From Helichrysum umbraculigerum (taxonomy: Eukaryota; Streptophyta; Magnoliopsida; Asterales; Asteraceae), in NCBI GenBank assembly GCA_949592205.1, contig CATIUR010000006.1, forward strand, positions 9,069,001 to 9,133,000: a stretch of 64,000 bases of DNA, in the 5' to 3' direction. The notes under the pieces are model-generated. The model worked only from the letters and a program-made list of their open reading frames with translations. It was not told the DNA's origin and did not search any database. Each line of letters starts with the position of its first letter. Position 1 is the stretch's first letter. Positions 1-13,076 of the stretch are shown piece after piece. The position numbers and the translations under genes are program-made.

Positions 1-453
1 ACACTGCCTACCAACTCTCTTGGGAGGACTTGAAGGCAAAACTCACCGCCAAGTACTGTTCGGTCGACAAACTCCAAAAGCTGGACGAGGAGTTCTAGAA
101 CCTAAAGGTTCAGGGTGGTGATATTGATGGTTATACCACCAGGTTCCAGCAGATCGCTGCCCTCCGCCCAGCTATGGTGAGCACGGAACCCGATAAAATC
201 AGGAAGTACATCCTTGGCCTTCCGGAACCTGTTCGGGGGAACGTCGCCTCCTCAAACCAAACCACTATTGACGGTGCCATTCGATTAGCCCACGACCTCA
301 TGGCTATGAGCGAGGGCTCAGAACCACCCACTTCGTCCTCCCACAACAACAAACGAAAGTGGTCCGACCACCATAACAACCACCCTAATGACCAAAAGAA
401 GAAACCCGACACCATCAAAGCCTACAACACCACCACCGAAACCAAGCGGGGCT
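1..453 (+). pseudogene. gag: Gypsy 1 gag, 5' fragment
   Basis: This is the middle of a Retrotrans_gag capsid domain; it matches the gag of Gypsy 2 around 28510-28960 almost codon for codon. An in-frame TAG at 96-98 replaces the TGG (Trp) of the Gypsy 2 copy. The fragment stops at 453, where the solo LTR begins; after removing that LTR and one copy of the GGGCT duplication, the frame continues correctly at 2646. The start of gag is outside the window. As part of a capsid protein it would have packaged element RNA, but it is no longer functional. Confidence 0.85.
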
Positions 454-2640
454 TGTAACACCCCCGAATTCACTGTTTGGTGGAAGCAAGTTTTGGGGTG
501 CTACTAATCAAATATCACAGCACAAAGATAAAGCAAACGACATCTATATGCAACGTTTGTAAATTAGTTACATTCCCATAGATATAATATTTGAAAACTT
601 AATGTTTTCGTATACAAAATGTAGTTTCCCTAGAGTCCACGAGTGTAGCGGGAGATTCTATTACATAATCGAAATATACAAAAGATAATGCTAAGTATCT
701 CCGTTAATGCAGCTGTGTTGAAATCATGCGACTCTAGCTAAAGTCCTGGAGTAATCCTACTCTGTCCGAGTACCTGAGAAAACATGCTAAAAGGGTCAAC
801 ACGAATGTTGGTGAATCTCACAGGTTTGTAATTAACATCAGTTTTGAACACAAGATTTCATCAGTAGTGCCCGTAGGCGTAAATTCAGTACTAGCAATCC
901 AGTAAATGTAAAACCAGTATTTGCAATCCAGCAAATGTAAGTAAGTAAGTTATACCGTTGCCATGAGGCTCATAATCGAAGCTTAACCCGTAAGTAATAA
1001 TTTGCTCCCGTGACATGCTCGTAACTGAGCAAGCATAAGTAACGAATAATAGTGGCCCGTTTATACAGAACGGTTCGTGGTAGCGCTACTACCCCAGGCG
1101 GGGAGGGTCATTTCCCTAATGAATCCATTAACTAGTGTTCGCGCTTAAGTCCATAACTAACGATATATGATGGAGAGACTTCTGTAAATAGTAAACAACT
1201 CATGCAATTCCGTTTGGTATAGTAAATAGTTTTAGTACTTGTGTTCAAGGAAAAGTAGTAGCATGTATCTCCCCCAATAAGATAAAACAGTAAAAGTGGG
1301 GTCGTAAGACTCACCTGAGTCTTGTAGTAATCAGTAGCAAATAGCAAGTAGTAAGTAAAGCAAGTAGGTTCTCCGAACCCGTAACCTTCAAATGCCTAAA
1401 CATATGAGGTTATGTAAGTATGTGTCTCGCGAGACGTTTCGTTTAGTTGTACACAACTAGTATATCCAATGTTTGTCCGTATGTTTGTAATTGTTTGTTT
1501 TGAGAAGACAGGTTTGGCCCGTTGGTGACAGGCGTTGTGTCGCATAGGAATGCGACACAAGAGCTTAGCGACACAAGGGTTGTGTCGCATAAGCGTTCGA
1601 TGCTAAATCAATAGCGACATAAGGGTTGTGTCGTATCTGGTTTGCAACACAATGTACGACATAAGCTACGACACAAAATACGACGCAATACGGTTTATGC
1701 GACACAACATGCGACACAAGCGATGTGTCGCAAAGATGAACACCAGCCCAGAAAGTTGCGACTGATGCGTTTTTCCGATCCAAAACCCAATTCTAACACA
1801 TTTTTAGGCTGTAAAATCGTGTTCTACTTATACATATGGACAATACTAAGTTGTGTAAACATTATTACATCAAAACATTACACCAAAATGAATAGATCTA
1901 GGAATTTAGATATTTTCTTACAAATGCAAATCGAGAGAGATGGAGGCCGAAAATGATGATGATGCTTTTGTTAATCTTGTTCCTTGCTTGATGGTGATTC
2001 CGAAATTATGACCCTTGTGGGTCGATTTGAAATTCCGAATTTTTGGTGTGAATTGAGTTGAGAGAGTTTTGGTTGGTGTGTGTTTTGAAATAATGAAAAG
2101 GAAATGAAGAAAGTAAAGTGTAGGTGGTGGTGGTGGCTGATTCCAAAAGGGAAGGAGGGAAAACACTCCCTAAAACACAGTGTTTACTCCGTGTCCTAAT
2201 TGATTAATCGCTTATTTTTAACATTTGCCCAAGCAGATATATTTTTAAAATGTGACGGAAGTATTTTAATGAAAATGCCTTGAAATTAATTATAAAAACA
2301 TTTGCCGAGTTATTTAAGTTATCTGTTTCGCGTTTGACACGTTTGCTAAAATATTCATAATGTTGTCGCGCTAAAATAACAATGTCCGTCCGAATATGTA
2401 TTTATACAGTAAAATTCATTCCCATTATTTAAGTAAGTTTTGTCACAAACGTCTAAGTAAAATGGATCGGATTCTGTCCGGTTAATCTTTACGATTTATC
2501 CAAATCGTGTAAGTACACACATATATATAAGTCACCTTATATATACAAATAGAGTCTGTAATTAGTCCTATTACATACTAACTACAACTAGTTACAAACA
2601 ATTAGGCATAATTAATTATCCTAATTATGCAGGTGTTACA
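454..2640 (-). mobile_element. Solo LTR of a Tekay-type Gypsy element, inverted
   Basis: The segment begins TGTAACACC and ends GGTGTTACA, and is flanked by a 5-bp direct duplication GGGCT at 449-453 and 2641-2645. Read on the minus strand it resembles the LTRs at 6314 and 13077: a related start with AATTAGGA, an AT-rich first 500 bases, and a palindrome cluster. There is no internal region, so it is a solo LTR left by LTR-LTR recombination. It interrupts the gag of Gypsy 1, so it arrived later. Small open frames inside it are translation noise. Confidence 0.92.
1535..1732. repeat. Palindrome cluster (TGCGACACA-N5-TGTGTCGCA type) in the solo LTR
   Basis: A run of direct and inverted copies of the half-site TGTGTCGCA. 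The clearest full unit is at 1710-1732, with two 9-bp arms around a 5-bp centre. Another unit has arms AGCGACACA and TGTGTCGCA around AGGGT. The same cluster occupies the same relative place in the other Gypsy LTRs. The function is unknown. Confidence 0.85.
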
Positions 2641-5600
2641 GGGCTACACTGGGAGCGAACCCTACTGTTCCAAGTGCAACCGTCACCACGAAGGTCCCTG
2701 CGAAACTCCCTGCAACAACTGTAAGAGGTACGGACACCTCACCAAAGACTGCAGGTCCCCCAATAACTCCAGCAACAACTCCAACCGCAACGCCAGGCCG
2801 TCAAAAGCCTGCTACGAATGCGGAAACCCTAGGCACTACAGGAACGAGTGTCCAAAACTAAGGAACAAGAGCAACAACAACAACAACGCCAAAGGTAGAG
2901 CCTTTGTACTCAACTCTGGGGACGCCCGTCAAGACCCGAATGTGGTCACGGGTATGTTCCTCCTCAACAACTTAACTGCATCTATTCTGTTTGATACTGG
3001 TGCCGATAGGAGCTTTATATCTGATGAGTTTTGCCCACTACTTGACATCACACCCGTGGCCTTAGATGTTAAGTACACCGTAGAACTAGCGGACGGTAAA
3101 CTCATAGAAACCGATAGTGTAATACCTAATTGCACTCTAAACCTAGCGGACGAAACCTTTTCAATTGACCTCATGCCTGTTAGAATCGGAAGTTTTGACG
3201 TCATCGTGGGTATGGACTGGTTGTCCAAGCATCGAGTCGAAATTGTTTGTCATGATAAGATTGTCCGCATCCTTCTCGCCGTCGGTAGAACCTTGATCAT
3301 ACAGGGGGAGACCGGTGGGTCGAGACTGAACATTATCTCCTGTTTAAAAACCCGAAAATTTCTGAGAAAGGGTTATCCAGCAATCCTCGCACACATCGTG
3401 GAGAAAAAGTCAGAGGAGAAACGACTTGAGGATGTGCCAATTGTACGAGACTTTCCAGAAGTCTTTCCCGAAGAACTACCTTGTCTACCGCCACCTAGTC
3501 ATGTTGAGTTCTCAATCGATCTCGTGCCAGGCGCTACACCTGTGGCCCGAGCACCATACCGCTTAGCCCCATCCGAACTTCAGGAGTTGTCCACCCAATT
3601 ACAGGAACTCCTGGAAAGAGGATTCATCAGACCGAGTTCTTCACCTTGGGGAGCTCCGGTCCTATTTGTCAAGAAGAAAGATGGTTCATTCAGAATGTCC
3701 ATCGACTACCGAGAATTGAACAAATTGACCGTCAAGAACCGTTATCCACTACCTCGAATCGATGACCTGTTCGACCAACTTCAATGATCGAGCTATTATT
3801 CAAAGATCGATCTTTGGTCAGGTTATCATCAACTACGTGTTCGCGACACTGACATCCCGAAAACTGCTTTCAGAACCCGTTACGGGCATTATGAATTTCA
3901 AGTGATGCCCTTTGGATTAACCAACGCACCGGCTGTATTCATGGATCTCTTGAATCGGGTGTGCAAACCTTACCTCGACAAGTTTATCATTGTTTTCATC
4001 GATGACATTCTCATCTATTCGCGCAACGAACAGGAACATGCGCAACATCTCAAAACCATTCTAGAACTACTTAGACACGAGAAGCTTTATGCCAAATTCT
4101 CCAAGTGTGAGTTCTGGATACAAACCGTTCAATTCCTTGGACACGTTATCGATAGTCAGTGAATTCATGTTGATCCGTCAAAAATCGAAGCTATCAAGTG
4201 CTGGTAAGCACCTACCACACCGACCGAAGTACGGCAGTTTTTAGGACTTGCCGGGTACTATCGATGATTCATCGAGAACTTCTCAAAAATAGCTCAACCA
4301 CTCACGGTACTGACTCAGGAGGACAAAAAGTTCGATTGGACTGATAAGCAAGAGTTAGCGTTTCAACTTCTAAAACAAAGGCTTTGCAGTGCTCCTATTC
4401 TATCATTACCCGAAGGCACCGATGACTTCGTGGTATACTGTGATGCTTCTCACCAAGGTCTCGGTTGCGTGCTGATGCAACGAGACAAAGTCATTGCTTA
4501 CGCCTCACGACAGCTGAAAATCCACGAAAAGAACTACACCACCCATGACCTCGAACTTGGGGCTGTCGTGTTCGCTCTCAAAATCTGGAGACATTATCTC
4601 TACGGCACTAGGTGCACAATCTTTACCGACCACAAAAGTCTCCAACACATATTCGTTCAAAAGGATCTCAACATGAGGCAACGTCGATGGGTCGAGCTGC
4701 TTACCGATTACGACTGCGAAATCAAATACCATCCGGGTAAGGCAAATGTTGTTGCCGATGCCCTTAGTTGAAAAGAACGATCGAAACCACTTCGAGTACG
4801 AGCCCTCAGTATGACTATTCACAATGATCTAAACAACCAAATTCTCGCTGCTCAACTCGAAGCCCTGAAATCCGATAACATCAAAAATGAAGCCTTGCGA
4901 GGCATGGATAAACAATTCGAAATCAAACCTAACGGAGTTAGGTGCTCAAACCGAATTTGGTTGCCTAGTTTTGGTAATCTCAGAGACTTGGTGATGGATG
5001 AAGCTCACCAGTCTAAATATTCTATTCACCCAGGATCCGATAAAATGTATCACGGTATCAAGGATTTCTATTGGTGGCCGAACATGAAAGCCGAAATTGC
5101 CACCTACGTTAGCAAGTGTCTTACTTGCTCAAAAGTCAAAGCTGAATATCAAAAGCCTTCTGGCTTACTTCAACAACCTGATATTCCTGAATAGAAATGG
5201 AACAAATCGCCATGGATTTCATAACCAAACTACCTAAGTCATCGAGCGGTTGCGATACCATTTGGGTGATCGTCGATCGTCTCACGAAATCTGCTCATTT
5301 CCTGGCGATTAAGGAAATTGATAAAATGGAACGCCTTACACGAATCTACATCAAGGAAATTGTCTCTCGACATGGTGTTCCAATCTCGATTATCTCCGAT
5401 AGGTATAGTCGCTTCACATCTCACTTTTGGCAATCACTTCATAAATCGTTGGGTACCCGTCTCGATATGAGTACCGCATACCACCCTCAAACCGACGGCC
5501 AAAGTGAACGAACCATTCAAACACTGGAAGACATGCTACGAGCCTGCGTAGTTGACTTCGGTGTAAACTGGGAACAACACCTACCTTTGTACGAGTTTTC

Positions 5601-6279
5601 GTACAACAACAGTTATGATTCCATCATTAAGGCTGCACCATTCGAGGCACTGTACGGTCGTAAGTGCTGATCACCGATCTGTTGGACCGAAGTGGGAGAT
5701 AGCCAACTCACTGGTCCGGAAATCATTCACGAAACCACCGAGAAAATCGTTGGCATCCAAAACAAACTAAAAGCCGCACGTGATCGTCAGAAAAGTTACG
5801 CTGACGTGAGACGCAAACCACTCGAGTTCCAGGTTGGGGATCGAGTGCTACTCAAAGTTTCACCTTGGAAAGGTGTCATCCGATTTGGCAAGCGCGGGAA
5901 GTTAAATCCCAGGTACATTGGACCATTCGAGATCCTCGAGAGGATTGGTCCAGTGGCATATCGATTGCAGCTGCCATCCGAGCTCAGCAGCGTGCACCCC
6001 ACTTTTCACATTTCTAACTTGAAGAAATGTATGTCTGATGAGACACTTATTATCCTACTCGATGAGATTCGTGTTGACGACAAACTCCATTTCGTTGAGG
6101 AACCCGCTGAAATCATGGACCGTGAGGTCAAACAACTCAAACAAAGTCGTATTCCCATCGTTAAGGTCAGGTGGAATTCACGGCGTGGTCCGGAGTTCAC
6201 CTGGGAACGGGAAGACCAAATGCGATTCAAGTATCCCCAACTCTTCACTGACTGTACATCAAATCCGACATCAAACTAA
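2641..6279 (+). pseudogene. gag-pol: Gypsy 1 gag-pol polyprotein, decayed
   Basis: Order of domains: CCHC zinc knuckles (about 2660-2860), aspartic protease with DTGADRS (about 2995), reverse transcriptase with a FIDD catalytic box (about 3997), RNase H (4430-4770), integrase with an HHCC finger and DDE core (about 4990-5670), and a chromodomain-like C-terminus (about 6120-6250). Lesions: in-frame stops at 3785, 4160, 4205, 4265, 4769, 5192 and 5668, plus a one-base deletion near 5200 that moves the frame. Several stops are single C-to-T or G-to-A changes relative to Gypsy 2 (CGA to TGA, CAA to TAA, TGG to TAG), as expected from deamination of methylated cytosine. It once made the enzymes for reverse transcription and integration; it cannot now. 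Confidence 0.93.
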
Positions 6280-6300
6280 ATTTCGGGACGAAATTCTTCT

Positions 6301-6313
6301 AACAGGGGGAGAA
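6301..6313 (+). other. Polypurine tract of Gypsy 1
   Basis: A purine-rich run containing GGGGGAGAA ends directly at the first base of the 3' LTR. It would prime plus-strand DNA synthesis. Confidence 0.8.
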
Positions 6314-8628
6314 TGTGACACCCGTCAAATTAGGACTATTAATTAGGGCATAATCAATTGTAAATACATGTAATTAGTTCTATGTTAGGCTAATTAATGT
6401 ATCGATATATATATTGATAAATATATACGATTATGCGATTTGATTTAAATCGTACGCATTTCAAAATCGAGTGTATTTCTATTCAATCAATACGGACATT
6501 GGTGAACAATCTTTTTAAATAATATAAGGTTATTTAATAACGTAATTAAACTCATAATATTATTCTGATAATATTTCCTAAATAAATCATATCGTACAAA
6601 CTGGAACTACGCGGTTAAAATATTAAACGCGCAAACACTCGAAACAAAGTAAAGTTATAATTTTCATAACTCAAATATACAGTATTTGAAGATATACCTC
6701 AACCAAAACATCGGGTAATTTTCCTTATTTTAAAACGTACATTTTAACGCTTAAACGATCGGGTAAACGAGCATCGTGCAGAACACGGGGCGAGGACTGA
6801 AAAGTAAGGCTTTCACCTACACCTCACCCCCTCCCCATTTCCTACTTCATTTTCATTTCACCAAAACACACACACACCCTTAAACTCTCTCAAACCCATC
6901 ACCACCAAATTTTCGGATTTCGCAAAAACCGACAACAAAACTCACATTTTCGGAATCACCACTACAAGGGGAACAAGATTAACAAAAGCACTATCATCAT
7001 TTTCGGAGTACATCTCTCCCGATTTGCAATTGTAAGAATTTTTACAAAAACTCCTAGATCTATCAAATTACTACTTGTTTTTGTGTTATGAAAGTTTATA
7101 TAACTTATATATGTCCAATACTAGGAAGATAACAAGGTTTTGTAGCCTAAAAATGTGTTTGATTTGGGTTTTGGGTTGAAAAATCTCGACAGCCGAAACT
7201 TTCTGGGCTGGTGTTCATCTTTGCGACACAACGCTTGTGTCGCATATTGTGTCGCATAAACCATATTGTGTCGTATTTTGTGTCGTACCATTATGTCGCA
7301 CCGTGTGTCGTAAACCAAATACGACACAACCCTTATGTCGCGATTGATTTAGCATCGAACGCTTATGCGACACAACCCTTGTGTCGCTAAGCTCTTGTGT
7401 CGCATTCCTATGCGACACAACCCTTGTGTCGCATGACAAACCTTTGTGTCGTATATTGTGTCGCAAAACACAGAAAACTCAGATTTTTCACTAAGTGTTG
7501 GACTAGTAAAACTTTAAACTTTAAACTACACGACTTCGGGAATACATTGGTATATATATGATACAAGCAAAATACTTCGAAAAAAAAAACAAGATAATAA
7601 TGTTGAGATTAATACTATAAATCTGTCACCAACGGGTCGTACACGTTTTCAAAACACAAATCTAAAAATCAACCAAATCGTAGTAATTTGGACATATATA
7701 GTTGTGTAACAACTACAAAGGTAGTCCTTTGAGATACCGACTCACGTTTATAACCATCGCGTGTCGTGGACACCCTTAGGTTACAAATCTTCGGACATCG
7801 ATACTCGGCTAATCAATCAAAGTTTATTTAGATAAACTCTTCAGGCTCAGGTGAGTCTCATAGCCCCTCTTTTTACCGCTTTTAACACAGGGGTGTGATT
7901 CAATGCTTATTTTTAACATGTGAACGCAAGTACAAACTTTACAATATACTACATGAGTTGTTTTCCACTAATCATCTCAAAGTCCTCCGTCAGCATAGTT
8001 TGGTAATACGTTATAGCGTGATTATTAGTATATGGTACCATATAGGATTGACCCTCCTTGTTCGGGTTAGCAAGCACTAACTGGGTAAACGGACGTACTA
8101 ATAATTGTTCAGACGAGTGTGGATTAGGCACTCGTGGAGGCACCTCGCTCGGAATTCTCTATATGGGACCCGACCCTCGAGTTAAGCTCAGACTATGTGC
8201 TCATGGCTGTATACACTACTATTTATTTGCTTGATGCAAATCATTACTTAAATCTTGCGGTTCATACGATATTATCTGATTTCAAACCTGTGAGCTCACC
8301 AGCTTTAGCTGACCCATTTTAGCATGTTTCACAGGTACACAGCAGTAGGTTGGACTGCCATCGGGGATACTGTAGCTCGAGTCAGCATGCAGATATTAGA
8401 GATTTTCTTGCATTAGTATATTTTGTACAAGTACTTATGTACTGAAATCTCTCATTTAAATCGAACACGAGCTATGTACAGCTTCAAATGTTGTAAACAT
8501 TTCTTATATTAATGTATTTTGTTAAAACGACGCATATAGAGTCTTTTGCTATATCTTGTGTGCTTTGATATTTGATTAGTAACACCCAATGTATGCTTCT
8601 GCTACGCATCAAATTTGGGGGTGTTACA
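6314..8628 (+). repeat. 3' LTR of Gypsy 1
   Basis: It runs from TGTGACACCC to GGTGTTACA, 2,315 bp. An AT-rich first part is followed by a pyrimidine-rich leader-like stretch (6820-6900), a possible 5' splice site GTAAGA near 7032, the palindrome cluster (7222-7465), and the conserved Tekay LTR tail. There is no gene inside. The tail matches 14690-15300 and 34260-34800, which places the LTRs of Gypsy 1 and Gypsy 2 in one family. The target duplication cannot be tested because the 5' LTR is outside the window. Confidence 0.9.
7222..7465. repeat. Palindrome cluster in the Gypsy 1 LTR
   Basis: There are three good 9-5-9 units: 7222-7244 with centre ACGCT, and two with centre ACCCT between about 7370 and 7435. 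Single half-sites and TATGTCG variants lie between them. It sits about 190 bp after a possible splice donor. Confidence 0.85.
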
Positions 8629-11600
8629 ATAACCCATCAGATGAAAATTCTGATTTGTTAAAAAATAAAATTCTGTCTGTTGTGATTATTGTTGATGACT
8701 CCGGTGTACCTATGTCTGTAAAGGCTTGGGTCACCGTTTCTCACTAATCTCCTTACTTTTGTGTGTTGCAGCAGTCTGAACGTGTGAGAGATAGTAAATG
8801 GTATTTAGACAGTGGCTGCTCGCGACACATGACTGGTGATGTGTCTCTTCTTGTGGATATTAAACCATTTGCAGGAGGATATGTTGCCTTTGCTGGAGAT
8901 ACAGGAGGAACGATTTTGGGTCATGGAACGCTAACAAATAGGAACGTTATCTTTGAGAATGTGAATTATGTGGCACAACTCAATCACAACTTACTTAGCG
9001 TTTCATAAGTTTGTGATAAGGATTATACCACTGCATTCACAAAGACTGAATGTGTTATACTGAAGCCGGGTTTTGTCATTCCTGAGGAATGGGTGCTAAT
9101 GCGAGCACTGAGGAAAGATGACACCTATGTTCTGAATATGCAAACTGTTGAGACAACTAGCGAGTACACCTGTCTCCTTTCAAAGGCTTCTGAGAAAGAA
9201 TCACTTCTTTGGCACAGACGGATGGGACATATTCATTTCCGTAAAATGAATTTCCTCATAAAGAATGATTTGGTGAATGGAGTTCCAAAACAGTCTTTTT
9301 CTTTAAAGGATGACTGTATTTCTTGCCACAAGGGCAAACTCCACAAAAAGTCCCATAAGTCTAAGATAGTGAATTCTATTACTGCACCACTGGAACTCTT
9401 ACATATGGATCTGTTTGGTCTCATTTCTACAAAGAGTATTGGTGGCAGATCTTATTGCTTGGTAGTTACAGATGACTACTCAAGATTTTCGTGGGTTTAC
9501 TTTCTAGCTTCAAAGGGTGAGACGGCGGACATTTTGGTTTATCTGTTGGATAAGTTGGCAAATATGTGCAACTTAAAGGTGAAGAGACTGCGTAGTGATA
9601 ATGGTACCGAGTTTAAGAATTCTACTCTCGAGTTATTCTGTGCTGCAAGAGGCATTGAACATCAATTCAGTGCTCCAAGAACTCCTCAACAGAATGGGGT
9701 TGCAGAACGTAAAAATAGGACTATCATTGAGACCGCTCGGACCAAGCTAGCTGATTCTAAGTTACCTATAATCTTTTGGGCTGAGGCAGTTAATACTGCT
9801 TGTTATGTTCTGAATCGGGTGCTCACGGTTAAGAAGAAGAACAAAACATGTTATGAACTTTTTAATAACCGTAAGCCAAATCTGCAGTTTCAAGAACCAT
9901 TTCGGTGTCCGTGCTTGATTATGATTACTAAAGATAAAATCTCAAAGTTTGATGATAAGGCAGTTGAAGGGATTTTTCTTGGTTATTCAGTGAACTCTCC
10001 GAATAAGAGAGTTTATAACAAATCAACAAGTCAGATTGAGGAGCACTTTGAGGTTAAATGTTTGCGGTATACGGATCCTCCTCAAGGAACGGGTCCGGAT
10101 TGGTTTTTCAACTACGAAGGTATCTTTAATTCTTTCAACATACCTGAAGTAGATCAAGAGGAGGAGATAGTCACCCTACTCCATGGAATCAGTCTCTCTC
10201 AAGAGACACCCGATTCTCCCTTAAAACCATCTAACCCAAACCCTGAATCGGCATCCAATCAAACATCCACCTCAAAACCTACTCAAACACCCACTCCCGC
10301 ACCTGCCACAACACCTAGTCCAACACCCGCATCCGCATCTACATCCACTCCTTCACCTACACCCACAAATAAACCATCTCCCACTACACCATCTTCGGAT
10401 GCTCCTTCTACTTATAAGACTATCTATACGAAGGAGCTTCCCTATGATTCACTAATGCCTTCCTTAGAGGAAGAAGGGGAGGAAGAGGATGAGGAAGAGG
10501 AAGCAGAAAAGACGACCTATTCTCATTATCATACTCAAGGAGATGAAGATGATGAGGCTTCACCGAACGCTCCTGCAACTGAGGGAGATTTGAACAACTT
10601 GGAACTGAATCTTGTGCCAGATCCAATTCCAGTGACTCGGATACATAAGGATCACCCCATTGACAATATTCTTGGTGATCCTCATGCTCCAGTTCAAACG
10701 CGACATCAAGTGAAGCAGACTGATACTCAGCAACTTTTGGGTCTAGTAGCAAATATCAATTCATGTCATCTATCGCAAATCGAACCCAAGAAGGTTGAAG
10801 AGGCCTTAAAAGATCCATCCTGGGTCGAGGCCATGCAAAAGGAACTGTTGCAATTTGAAAAGTTGCAAGTCTGGGAAGTAGTTCCATTACCCAAGGGTGC
10901 CCACTTGACTGGCACTCGTTGGGTATATCGTAATAAGTTGGATGATCGGGGCGTTGTGATTCGTAATAAAGCACTTCTAGTAGTTCAAGGCTTCAGTCAA
11001 ATTGAAGGTCTGGACTATGATGATGTATTTGCCCCTGTTGCTTGATTGGAATCCATTCGCATTTTTCTGGCATACGCGTCCTTCAAGGAATTTCGCGTCA
11101 ATCAACTTGATGTGAAAAGTGCGTTTCTATATGGACAGATAGATACCGATGTGTATGTTAAGCAGCCTCCTGGTTTTGAAGACCCTGCGCATCCTGAATA
11201 CGTCTGTAAATTGAACAAGGCGTTGTATGGTCTTCACCAAGCTCCGAGGCTTTGGTATGAGCGGCTGACTACACATCTGATTAAGCATGGTTTTGTGAGG
11301 GGCAACATTGATAGCACACTGTTCATTCTTCGAGAACATTATGGGGATAGAGAAGATATGCTACTGGTGCAGGTTTACGTGGATGATATTATCTTCGGTT
11401 CTACAAATGAGGCAATGTGCAAGAACTTTGAGAAAATCATGAAGTCTGAATTTGAGATGAGCGCGATGGGGGAGCTCACATTCTTTTTAGGTGTACAAGT
11501 TGAGCAGCTTGCTAAAGGTATTTATATACATCAGTCAAAATATGTCAATGACATGTTGACTAGGTATGACCTGCTCAATTGTAAAACCTATGGGACTCCT

Positions 11601-12329
11601 ATCGAGCTTAATCACAATCTTAGACTTGCTGAGGAAGACGAAGATTGCAAAGAGAGGGACTATCGTTCTATGATAGGTTCCCTTATGTATTTGACTGCCT
11701 CTAGGCCGGACATCGTATTTGCCGTGTCAATCTGCTCACGCTATCAGGCTAAGCCAAAGGTGTCTCATATGAAGGCAGTAAAGCAAATTTTTGGTTATCT
11801 CAGAGTTAGACCTACTCTTGGTCTATGGTATTCAAATGAGAAGACTTTCGCTCTTACAGCATATTCGGATTCGGATCATGGTGGTTGCAGTATAGATAAG
11901 AAGTCAGCAACTGGTGGATGTCAATTTTTAGGATCGCGATTGGTCTCTTGGCAGTGCAAGAAGCAGACTACGGTTTCTCTTTCTACAACAGAGGCTGAGT
12001 ATGTTGCTGCTGCTAGCTGCTGTGCCCATGTTCTCTGGATTCAGCACCAACTACGCGATTATGGGTTACTTCTTACTATGACTCCTATTCACATAGATAA
12101 CATTGCTGCCATATCTATCACACGCAATCCCGTACAGCACTCTAAGACTAAACACACAGAACTTAGGTTCCACTTCATACAGGATTGCTATGAAAAACAC
12201 TTGATAGACCTGGTCCATATAGACACCCTTAAGCAAAGTGCTGACCTATTCACCAAAGCCTTTTCGCGTGCTCGTTTTGATGAACTGATCAATATGATCG
12301 GTTTACGGTTCTTTGTGTCTAAAAAGTAA
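8629..12329 (+). pseudogene. gag-pol: Copia 1 gag end and pol, three in-frame stops
   Basis: One reading frame runs throughout, broken only by TAA 8745-8747, TAA 9006-9008 and TGA 11043-11045. Domains: gag tail (8631-8744), protease with DSGCSRHMTG (about 8812), GAG_pre-integrase finger (about 9210), integrase DDE core (D about 9405, D in RSDNGTEF about 9595, E about 9695), reverse transcriptase with YVDD (about 11377), and RNase H (about 11850-12040). Between integrase and reverse transcriptase is a Pro/Thr/Ser-rich stretch (10216-10410) followed by an acidic Glu run (about 10461-10505); neither is seen in Copia 2. At 9006 CAA became TAA compared with Copia 2. It is closely related to Copia 2 but a distinct lineage. 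Confidence 0.92.
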
Positions 12330-13076
12330 TTTGTGACTTGGAAATTTAGCTTTTGTATATTTTTGCTTAAAAAAAAATGGCAACAGCCACTCTTTGTACT
12401 CTTTAGTATAAAAGAAATGCATGGTTGCTACATTTTTAAAATAGACGTTGAGTTGTGTCTGTAAACAACTTGGGATATGATAGTACATCGGGTGACATGC
12501 ACAAAATGGAATTTTAAGGTTTATCTTGGATGTGTCAGTAGGTTTATCTGACATATTTAAAACAGTTTTTATAAAAATTAGCTTCATCATACGATGTATT
12601 TGTAGGCATGATACACACCGATCTCTGAGTTATTAAGAAGTAACTTAAATAAATGTCTATGATCCTGTGGTAAACACCTTGTGATGTACGACTCTAAGTC
12701 TTAATTCCTTAGCGTAGCTTGACATACTTCTATTTTTGGATCATATATCTGAGATCTTTTGGGGGAGTATGCTGATTGTTTCCTCTGTTGTACGTAAGTG
12801 CAGACCTGGTCTCAATTCAGCTTACTCTCAAAACTAAGCAAACGTGAGTCAATGTACTTGCAAAGTCTTAAATACTAAGATACTGATCAAGGTCGCCAAT
12901 TGAATAAAACAAGTTTGGTTTGACTGCGATCAGTTTTGCTTAAACCTGAATCAAGTGTATGTTGCTCTGTTGTACGTAAGTACAGACCTGTCACCGCTGG
13001 CTTGATTCTTAAAATTGATACTCTTATATTCTTTCTAAATTTGGAAACTATGTTCATGTCTGGGTTACAGGGGTAT
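12330..13076 (+). other. Copia 1 spacer after pol, no gene
   Basis: This stretch aligns with 21321-22157 of Copia 2, including the short A-tract just after the stop and the 'aaatagacgttgagtt' segment. No protein can be supported. It ends where the Gypsy 2 LTR begins. Confidence 0.7.

Larger units (their letters stand above)
1..8628 (+). mobile_element. Gypsy 1: Ty3/Gypsy chromovirus (Tekay/Del type), 5' end outside window
   Basis: The gag remnant, protease, reverse transcriptase, RNase H, integrase and a C-terminal chromodomain-like segment run in the usual Gypsy order, followed by a polypurine tract and a 2.3 kb 3' LTR. The 5' LTR and start of gag lie before the window. The element is dead: it carries many stops, one frameshift and a solo LTR inserted in gag. 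Downstream sequence (8629 on) is Copia 1, so Gypsy 1 appears to have inserted into the gag region of Copia 1. The Tekay assignment rests on the polyprotein pattern and the integrase C-terminus; I could not run a phylogeny. Confidence 0.88.
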
